This document shows, piece after piece, positions 1 to 5,313 of a stretch of 5,313 nt of DNA. Source of the stretch: Flaviramulus sp. (GTDB lineage Bacteria > Bacteroidota > Bacteroidia > Flavobacteriales > Flavobacteriaceae); assembly GCA_023255235.1 (NCBI GenBank), contig JALRJA010000044.1, positions 1 to 5,313 of the forward strand. Direction: 5' to 3'. A program made the translations under genes and the position numbers. The notes under the pieces were generated by a model. That model did not search any database. It worked only from the letters and a program-made list of their open reading frames with translations, and was not told the DNA's origin. Positions within the stretch are counted from its first letter, which is position 1; each line of letters begins with the position of its first letter.

Positions 1-2419
1 AGATTCTAAAAAAAATATTGATAAAACAGGTTCTATATCAGGCGTTGTACTAGATGCCACACTAAAGCAACCATTACCCTATGTAAATGTTATTATTAAA
101 AATGAAAAAGGCGAAACCATTACTGGCGGCATTACACGCGATGATGGTTTTTTTGAAATTGAAAAAATTGAAGAAGGAAAATTAGTTGTAAGCATTCAAT
201 ACATAGGCTACAAAACAATCAATAAAAATGTAACATTAGGCAATGGAAATTATAATATTAATCTTGGCAATATCTTTTTAGAAGAAGAAGCCGAAGGATT
301 AGATGAGGTGACTGTAGTTGCCGAAGTAACAACTATACAACAAAAAGTTGATAGAAAAGTAATCACCATAGGAAAAGATTTAACTACGGCAGGTGCAAGT
401 GCAAGTGATATTATGAATAATATTCCGTCTGTAAATGTAGATCAACAAACCGGTAACATTAGCTTACGTGGCAATGAAAATGTACGTGTTATGATAGATG
501 GAAAATTAAGCAATGTACCCATTGCACAGCTTTTAAAACAAATTCCATCTACATCTATAAAACAAATTGAGTTAATTACAAATCCGTCTGCTAAATACAA
601 CCCAGAAGGAATGAGTGGTATTATTAATATTAAACTTCATAAAAACACACAAATTGGATTTAATGGCAACTTAAATTTTGGTGTTACCGAAGAAGTTTAT
701 GCCAAATTTAATAGCTCTGTTGATATGAATTATAGAAACGGAAAATTAAATTTTTATGGTAATTATGGTAATAACATTGGCAAATATGACAATTTTGGAA
801 ACATTGATCGTTTAGATGATAATTCTCGGCAAGATTTTAAATTTTACAACAATAACAAATCACACCTTTATAAAGTTGGTGTAGATTTTTATATGAATGA
901 TAAAAACACCATATCATTCTTTACAAACCAAAATATTTTTGAAGGTAACGGCTTTGGCGACACACAAATTAGCTTAATTACAAACAACACGCAAGGTCAA
1001 CTATTTAACAATTTAATGGAAAACACATCTGGGCAATATAATTTAGCCTACAAACATGAATTTGATAAAGAAGAAGAAACCTTAGATATAGAAATAGATT
1101 ATAATGATTTTGCACAAGATGAAATAGCCAATTTTAACTTTATTAATTTTAGTTTCCCACCTAATTATATAGATAATGTTGACACAAAACGAAACCAAAC
1201 TACAATAAATGTAGATTATGTAAACCCTTTAAACGACAAAACAAAAATTGAAACTGGCATAGAAATACGCTTGTTTGATTCAGACATAGACTATATGTCT
1301 AATGGGCAATCGTTTTCAAGCACAGGCACTATTATACCAACTCCAAGTACAAATTTTGAATACAAAAGAGACATTTATACAGCTTATGCCACTTACGGAA
1401 AAACATTTGAAAAATGGAACTACCAAATAGGCGTTAGAGCTGAACAAGTAAATGAAACCGCCGATGCGTTACGAATTTTTAATGACAATACTAACGAGGT
1501 AATACCTTTTGAAAATGACTATTTTCAATTGTATCCATCTGTGTTTTTAACTTTTAATCCTTCTGATAAAAACGCCTATCAAATTAGTTTTAGCCGTCGT
1601 GTTGACAGACCCGGTTTAGAGCAAGTTAACCCCATTAGAGAGTGGAGCACACCACGTGTGTCATCATTTGGAAACCCTAAACTTCAACCCCAGTTTACAA
1701 ATTCTATAGAAACAAATTACACCAGACAATTAAAAAATGGAAGCATAACTGCTGGTCTATTTTACAGACTAATTGAAGATGTTATAAACCGATTTATTTA
1801 TATAGATAGAACCGATATAACAACTGCTAACTCTATTTTATCTTATGAAAACTTTGATAACACCACAGCCTTTGGCATAGAACTATCTAGCAACTACCGA
1901 CCAACTAAATGGTGGAGTTTAAACGCTAGTTTTGATTTATACTCACAAATGCAACAAGGAATCACAGAAATTTTAGATACAGATGATTTACCAAATGCAA
2001 CCATAGATGATATTATTAGTAGAGAAACCGAAGTTGACAATGTTGTTTGGAATATGAGACTCTTTAATAATTTTAAAGTATCAAAAAGTTTAAGCTTATC
2101 TTTATTTAGTATGTATAGTGGCAAAGAAAAAGGTATTCAATTTACAAGAGAGCCTATGTTTATGGTTAATACGGGGCTTAGGTATAGTTTCTTAGAAGAT
2201 GATAAAGCAACATTTAGTTTTAATTATAACGATATATTTAACACCATGCTTTTTGAATTTCAAAGTGCCACACCCTACCCTTCTGTTGGAGCTTTTAATT
2301 GGGAAAGTAACACTTGGAATATAGCCTTAGCTTATAAGTTTGGTGGAGGTAAATACCGTGCATTAAAAAGAAAACAACGAGATGATAATACCGCATCTGG
2401 TGGTGGCGGATTTCTTTAA
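1..2419 (+). CDS. Outer-membrane beta-barrel protein, TonB-dependent-receptor-like (5'-truncated by window)
   Basis: The frame is open from the window edge (first full codon at base 2) to TAA at 2417-2419, giving 805 visible residues. Order of parts: a carboxypeptidase-regulatory-like beta-sandwich at about residues 10-95 (GSISGVV, PYVNV, DDGFFEI, IQYIGYKT); a LDEVTVVAE linker at 100-108; a plug-like domain at about 114-215 with MIDGK (164-168), ITNPSAKY (192-199) and GIINIKL (206-212); then a long barrel rich in aromatic and Asn/Asp residues, whose last strand is WNIALAYKFG (772-781). A basic, Gly-rich 24-residue tail follows. This order matches the Bacteroidota outer-membrane beta-barrel family (Pfam PF14905 type), usually around 800 or more residues, so probably only the signal peptide and a few residues are missing. 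It should sit in the outer membrane. The substrate is unknown: no SusD-like partner follows and the SusC hallmarks are absent. The GTG at 308 lies inside the linker and is not the start. Family assignment is firm; function is inference. Confidence 0.93.
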   Translation, partial: DSKKNIDKTGSISGVVLDATLKQPLPYVNVIIKNEKGETITGGITRDDGFFEIEKIEEGKLVVSIQYIGYKTINKNVTLGNGNYNINLGNIFLEEEAEGLDEVTVVAEVTTIQQKVDRKVITIGKDLTTAGASASDIMNNIPSVNVDQQTGNISLRGNENVRVMIDGKLSNVPIAQLLKQIPSTSIKQIELITNPSAKYNPEGMSGIINIKLHKNTQIGFNGNLNFGVTEEVYAKFNSSVDMNYRNGKLNFYGNYGNNIGKYDNFGNIDRLDDNSRQDFKFYNNNKSHLYKVGVDFYMNDKNTISFFTNQNIFEGNGFGDTQISLITNNTQGQLFNNLMENTSGQYNLAYKHEFDKEEETLDIEIDYNDFAQDEIANFNFINFSFPPNYIDNVDTKRNQTTINVDYVNPLNDKTKIETGIEIRLFDSDIDYMSNGQSFSSTGTIIPTPSTNFEYKRDIYTAYATYGKTFEKWNYQIGVRAEQVNETADALRIFNDNTNEVIPFENDYFQLYPSVFLTFNPSDKNAYQISFSRRVDRPGLEQVNPIREWSTPRVSSFGNPKLQPQFTNSIETNYTRQLKNGSITAGLFYRLIEDVINRFIYIDRTDITTANSILSYENFDNTTAFGIELSSNYRPTKWWSLNASFDLYSQMQQGITEILDTDDLPNATIDDIISRETEVDNVVWNMRLFNNFKVSKSLSLSLFSMYSGKEKGIQFTREPMFMVNTGLRYSFLEDDKATFSFNYNDIFNTMLFEFQSATPYPSVGAFNWESNTWNIALAYKFGGGKYRALKRKQRDDNTASGGGGFL

Positions 2420-2492
2420 AAACAACTATAAGCCCTAATATGTAATATAGTAGCCTATAGTTAGTATAATTATAGAGGAAAAATAACAAAAA

Positions 2493-2599
2493 AACTCTAA
2501 ATTATTAATTTTAAATAGGTTGTTACAATAAAACTGATACTGTAACGTTGAAAATTATATAGAATCTAAATTAAAACGAAATAATAATTATTTAGAGTT
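2493..2599. repeat. Imperfect inverted repeat with nested hairpin
   Basis: AACTCTAAAT at 2493-2502 is an exact inverted match to ATTTAGAGTT at 2590-2599. After one mismatch the pairing resumes for four more bases (2504-2507 with 2585-2588). Inside lies a second short inverted pair, GTTACA (2522-2527) and TGTAAC (2541-2546), with a 13-base loop. The arms are AT-rich, so chance is possible. No target-site duplication flanks it. It could be a folded 3' untranslated region or a decayed small repeat element; nothing decides between these. Confidence 0.35.
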
Positions 2600-2644
2600 G
2601 GTCATCATCTACAAAAAAATTCGTCTTTAAAAGGTTCGCATAAG

Positions 2645-2682
2645 AAAAACTCGAAATTCTTTTTTCGAGTTTTTTGTTTTTT
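2645..2682. terminator. Bidirectional intrinsic terminator between convergent genes
   Basis: AAAAACTCGAAA (2645-2656) pairs perfectly with TTTCGAGTTTTT (2663-2674) around the 6-base loop TTCTTT, giving a 12-bp stem. On the + strand the stem runs into a T-rich tract with one interrupting G up to 2682, as expected for the end of the receptor transcript. On the - strand the A-run of the left arm reads as TTTTTCTT. The same hairpin can therefore end the fabH-type transcript, whose stop is about 40 bases away. The receptor stop is 225 bases upstream. The symmetry fits its place between converging genes. Confidence 0.88.
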
Positions 2683-2715
2683 GTTATAAATGATAATGCA
2701 ATAAAAAATGAGTAA

Positions 2716-3720
2716 TTACCATTTAATAATTGCACTTGCCCAAGTAAAACCACTACCAAAAGCTGCCAATACTACATGATCTCCAGACTTAATTTTTCCG
2801 TCTTCCCAAGCTTCGGTTAAAGCAATCACTACAGATGCTGCTGTGGTATTACCATATTTTGTAATATTATTATATACTTGATCATCACTCAATCCAAATT
2901 TCTTTTGAATAAATTGGGCAATACGTAAATTGGCTTGATGCGGAATTAACATATCTATATCGTCTTTTTTTAGTCCATTTTTTAATAAACCCTCCATAAT
3001 AACTTCACTAAAACGAACTACTGCATTTTTAAAAACAAACTGCCCATCCATGTAAGGAAAGTAGGATATATCTTCGCCTTTAGCTTCTAAAATTTCAGGA
3101 ACCCAATGTGCAATACTAGGAGATTTTACCATTAATTTATCGGCATATTGTCCTTCACTATGTAAATGAGTTGATAAAATACCTTTACTCAAATCTTCTT
3201 CTCTAGTGAGTACGCATGCACCTGCTCCATCTCCAAAAATAACTGTTACACCTCGCCCACGAGTGGTTTTATCTAAACCATTACTATGATATTCGGCACC
3301 AATTACAAGAATGTTTTTATACATGCCTGTTTTAATAAATTGATCTGCTACAGAAATGGCGTAAACAAAACCAGAACACTGGTTTCTAACATCTAAAGCA
3401 CCAATGGTTGGCATCTCTAACATATCTTGTATTTGTACGCCACAACCAGGAAAATAATAATCGGGGCTTAAGGTGGCAAATACAATAAAATCAATATCGT
3501 CTTTTGTTAAACCAGCACGGTCTATTGCAATTTTTGCTGCTTTTGCTCCCATAACTGCCGATGTGTCTTTAGAGCCTTCCTTAATCCAACGGCGTTCTTT
3601 TATACCTGTTCGCTCTTGAATCCAAGCATCATTTGTATCCATCAACTTTGATAAATCATCATTGGTAACTACATTATCGGGCAAATACTTTCCTAACCCT
3701 ATTATTTTAGAATTGTACAT
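2716..3720 (-). CDS. fabH: 3-oxoacyl-ACP synthase III (beta-ketoacyl-ACP synthase III, KAS III)
   Basis: This complete 334-residue enzyme is of the thiolase-fold KAS III family. Such enzymes condense a short acyl-CoA primer with malonyl-ACP to start fatty-acid synthesis in the cytoplasm. The catalytic triad is visible: Cys115 in NQCSGF, His261 in PHQANLRI and Asn291 in YGNTTAAS. Other family signatures are ERTGIKERRW (36-45), FGDGAGA (162-168), STHLHSEG (183-190) and the C-terminal FGSGFTWASA (321-330). It is about 17 residues longer than E. coli FabH (317), with the extra length mainly near residues 195-225. ATG at 3720 is the first start after an in-frame TAA (3736-3738). No Shine-Dalgarno is present; the leader is A-rich with A at -3 and -6, usual in flavobacteria. 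The gene stands alone rather than beside rpmF/plsX or other fab genes. It may therefore be a second KAS III paralogue, perhaps with a branched-chain or special primer (inference). The symbol is given by family. Confidence 0.93.
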   Translation of the reverse strand: MYNSKIIGLGKYLPDNVVTNDDLSKLMDTNDAWIQERTGIKERRWIKEGSKDTSAVMGAKAAKIAIDRAGLTKDDIDFIVFATLSPDYYFPGCGVQIQDMLEMPTIGALDVRNQCSGFVYAISVADQFIKTGMYKNILVIGAEYHSNGLDKTTRGRGVTVIFGDGAGACVLTREEDLSKGILSTHLHSEGQYADKLMVKSPSIAHWVPEILEAKGEDISYFPYMDGQFVFKNAVVRFSEVIMEGLLKNGLKKDDIDMLIPHQANLRIAQFIQKKFGLSDDQVYNNITKYGNTTAASVVIALTEAWEDGKIKSGDHVVLAAFGSGFTWASAIIKW

Positions 3721-3739
3721 TTTTCTTGATTTTATTTAG

Positions 3740-3772
3740 CAAAATACGAAATTAAATCTGCAAACTTCAAAA
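3740..3772 (-). promoter_or_regulatory. Bacteroidetes-type promoter of the fabH-like gene
   Basis: Read on the - strand, TTTTG (3772-3768) is followed after 21 bases by TATTTTG (3746-3740). This resembles the known Bacteroidetes vegetative sigma-factor consensus of TTTG near -33 and TAnnTTTG near -7; the -7 box is one base shorter than consensus. The -7 box ends about 20 bases before the ATG at 3720, so the predicted leader is very short. Confidence 0.6.
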
Positions 3773-3791
3773 TATTATTTAGTAAAAATAA

Positions 3792-3807
3792 TGTCAGTTT
3801 GTCACTT
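3792..3807. promoter_or_regulatory. Tandem TGTCA(G/C)TT repeat, candidate regulator site in fabH-htpG divergent region
   Basis: TGTCAGTT (3792-3799) and TGTCACTT (3800-3807) are adjacent 8-mers with a single difference. They lie 70-85 bases before the htpG ATG and about 20 bases upstream of the -33 box of the divergent fabH-type gene. Tandem half-sites like these are typical of a dimeric regulator or a dedicated promoter element. Since htpG is usually heat-inducible, a stress role is a reasonable guess. No CIRCE element (the HrcA operator) is present. A weak vegetative match overlaps it on the + strand: TTTG (3798-3801), 18 bases, then TA and a T-run ending in G at 3830. The htpG start site is therefore unsettled. 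Confidence 0.4.
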
Positions 3808-3876
3808 TTTCATTCTTGGTATTTTTTTTGACTTAATCAATCCTATAAAAATTTTAAATTATTAAACTTAAATACC

Positions 3877-5313
3877 ATGACAAAAGGAAACATAAATGTA
3901 TCTGTTGAGAATATATTTCCACTTATTAAAAAATTCTTATACAGCGATCACGAAATATTTTTACGTGAACTCATTAGCAACGCTACAGATGCTACTTTAA
4001 AATTAAAACACCTAACTAATGTTGGTGAAGCTAAAGTAAACTATGGTAACCCACAAATTGAAATAAAAGTTGATAAAAAAGCTAAAAAACTTCATATTAT
4101 AGACCAAGGTATTGGTATGACAGCCGAAGAAGTTGAAAAATACATTAATCAAATTGCTTTTTCTGGTGCTGAAGAATTTTTAGACAAATATAAAGACACT
4201 GCTAAAGATGCTGGTATTATTGGGCATTTTGGTTTAGGATTCTATTCGGCATTTATGGTTGCCAAAAAGGTAGAAATTATTACCAAATCTTTTAAAGAAG
4301 AACCAGCTGCACATTGGACTTGTGATGGCTCTCCTGAGTTTTCATTAGAAGCACATGATAAAAATGACAGAGGTACAGAAATAATTCTTCATATAGCTGA
4401 AGATTCAACCGATTTTTTAGAAGAAAGTAAAATACGTGAGTTGTTATTAAAATACAACAAATTTATGCCTATCCCAATTAAATTTGGAACAAAAGAAATA
4501 AATGATCCCAATTTTACTCCTAAAAAAATTAAAGATAAAGACGGAAAAGAAACTACCGAACCTCATAAAAAAATTACTGTTGATAACATTATCAATAACC
4601 CAAACCCCGCATGGACTAAGCAACCAACAGATTTAAAAGATGACGATTATAAAGATTTTTACAGAGAATTGTATCCTATGCAGTTTGAAGAACCTTTATT
4701 TAACATTCATTTAAACGTAGATTACCCATTTAACCTAACAGGGATATTGTATTTCCCTAAAATAACTACAGATTTAAACATTCAAAAAGATAAAATTCAG
4801 CTTTATCAAAACCAAGTTTTTGTAACCGATAATGTAGAAGGAATTGTGCCAGAGTTTTTAACCATGTTACGTGGTGTTATTGATTCGCCTGATATTCCGT
4901 TAAACGTATCGCGTTCTTATTTACAAGCTGATGGTGCTGTAAAAAAAATAGCGTCATATATTACTAGAAAAGTAGCCGATAAATTAAAATCGCTTTTTAA
5001 TAATAACCGTGAAGATTTTGAAGCCAAATGGAATGATATTAAACTAGTTATTGAATACGGTATGCTTTCTGAAGAAAAATTCTTTGAAAAAGCCGATGCG
5101 TTTGCTTTATATCCAACGGTTGATGGTGCCTATTACACCTATGAAGAACTTTACAATAAAATAAAAGCAAAACAAACCGATAAAGATGATAAATTAGTGA
5201 TTCTTTACGCTTCAGACACAGAAACACAACACAGCTATATTGAAACCGCAAAAGCAAAAGGCTATGAAGTGGTATTGTTAGACTCTCCAATTGTTTCACA
5301 TTTAATTCAAAAA
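3877..5313 (+). CDS. htpG: Molecular chaperone HtpG (Hsp90 family), 3'-truncated by window
   Basis: The window shows 479 residues of a cytoplasmic ATP-dependent chaperone; E. coli HtpG has 624, so roughly 150 C-terminal residues (the dimerisation domain) lie beyond the edge. The N-terminal GHKL ATPase domain (about 1-210) has LRELISNATDA (29-39) with catalytic Glu31 and Mg-binding Asn35, DQGIGM (76-81) with the adenine-contacting Asp76, the lid motif IGHFGLGFYSAF (115-126) and RGTE (165-168). A charged, Lys-rich linker follows at about 215-232. The middle domain runs to the edge and includes NVSRSYLQ (343-350), whose Arg346 corresponds to the ATP gamma-phosphate arginine of Hsp90. No motif is missing. 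ATG at 3877 is the first start after an in-frame TGA (3829-3831). There is no Shine-Dalgarno; A occurs at -3 and -6. It is divergent from the fabH-type gene with 156 bases between them, and is probably stress-regulated from its own promoter. Confidence 0.97.
   Translation, partial: MTKGNINVSVENIFPLIKKFLYSDHEIFLRELISNATDATLKLKHLTNVGEAKVNYGNPQIEIKVDKKAKKLHIIDQGIGMTAEEVEKYINQIAFSGAEEFLDKYKDTAKDAGIIGHFGLGFYSAFMVAKKVEIITKSFKEEPAAHWTCDGSPEFSLEAHDKNDRGTEIILHIAEDSTDFLEESKIRELLLKYNKFMPIPIKFGTKEINDPNFTPKKIKDKDGKETTEPHKKITVDNIINNPNPAWTKQPTDLKDDDYKDFYRELYPMQFEEPLFNIHLNVDYPFNLTGILYFPKITTDLNIQKDKIQLYQNQVFVTDNVEGIVPEFLTMLRGVIDSPDIPLNVSRSYLQADGAVKKIASYITRKVADKLKSLFNNNREDFEAKWNDIKLVIEYGMLSEEKFFEKADAFALYPTVDGAYYTYEELYNKIKAKQTDKDDKLVILYASDTETQHSYIETAKAKGYEVVLLDSPIVSHLIQK

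Larger units (their letters stand above)
2420..2715. other. Convergent intergenic region, no gene seen
   Basis: This AT-rich stretch lies between the stops of two convergent genes. I find no convincing short coding frame, no tRNA-like fold and no TTTG / TAnnTTTG promoter on either strand. It contains an imperfect inverted repeat (2493-2599), a weak 9-bp hairpin with one G:U pair (2455-2475) and a strong hairpin terminator (2645-2682). If that terminator is the only one for the upstream receptor gene, its mRNA has a 3' untranslated region of roughly 260 bases. Confidence 0.7.

Noticed and set aside
308..310. GTG at 308 as a possible start of the outer-membrane protein
   Set aside because: The same frame stays open to the window edge and encodes a clear carboxypeptidase-regulatory-like domain joined to the plug by LDEVTVVAE. 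The GTG is an internal Val codon, and a start here would remove the signal peptide needed for export.
1894..2124. Open frame on the - strand inside the receptor gene
   Set aside because: It lies wholly antisense to a well-supported coding region, has no recognisable domain, and is expected by chance in AT-rich coding DNA.
1..2419. SusC-type receptor of a polysaccharide utilisation locus
   Set aside because: No SusD-like gene follows, the next gene is a convergent KAS III, and the plug and C-terminal features fit the PF14905-type barrel family better.
2455..2475. Small hairpin (CTATAGTTA / TAATTATAG, loop GTA) shortly after the receptor stop, considered as a terminator
   Set aside because: The stem is AT-rich with one G:U pair and no T-tract follows on either strand, so it is too weak to call.
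2295..2489. Open frame on the - strand over the receptor gene end and the intergenic region
   Set aside because: Most of it is antisense to the receptor C-terminus. The translation is low-complexity Tyr/Leu-rich, and no promoter of the local type precedes it.
2628..2642. GGTTCGCA stretch resembling a tRNA T-loop
   Set aside because: No acceptor stem, anticodon arm or D-arm can be built around it.
3827..3849. TTGACT followed by TATAAA as an E. coli-type promoter for htpG
   Set aside because: The two boxes are only 10 bases apart, far too close, and the organism type uses a different promoter consensus.
5048..5299. Open frame on the - strand inside htpG
   Set aside because: It is antisense to strongly conserved htpG sequence and its translation resembles no protein I recognise.

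Overview
The window is AT-rich, with A/T-ending codons, no Shine-Dalgarno-like sequences before its genes, and a TTTTG / TATTTTG promoter of the Bacteroidetes kind. Together with the protein types, this points to a marine-type member of the Flavobacteriaceae (Bacteroidota). The genus cannot be fixed from the sequence alone.

Layout: (1) From base 1 to 2419 on the + strand lies the last 805 codons of an outer-membrane beta-barrel / TonB-dependent-receptor-like protein. Its N-terminus and signal peptide lie before the window. An internal GTG at 308 is not its start, because the reading frame and a recognisable carboxypeptidase-regulatory-like domain continue back to the window edge. (2) Bases 2420-2715 hold no gene. 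They carry an imperfect inverted repeat (2493-2599) and, near the far end, a nearly symmetrical hairpin terminator (2645-2682) that can serve both convergent genes. (3) Bases 2716-3720 on the - strand encode a complete 3-oxoacyl-ACP synthase III (FabH-type KAS III) with its Cys-His-Asn triad intact. (4) Bases 3721-3876 form a divergent promoter region with a good Bacteroidetes promoter for the fabH-type gene and a tandem TGTCA(G/C)TT repeat on the htpG side. (5) From 3877 to the window end on the + strand runs htpG (Hsp90 chaperone), with 479 codons visible and the C-terminal part cut off.

The genes look like three independent transcription units: surface transport or adhesion, fatty-acid initiation, and protein folding under stress. 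They do not form one pathway. No mobile element, CRISPR array, tRNA, rRNA or defence gene is visible, and I see no undescribed system. The points most worth a second look are regulatory: the tandem repeat in the fabH-htpG divergent region, the long structured 3' region after the receptor gene, and the stand-alone fabH paralogue.
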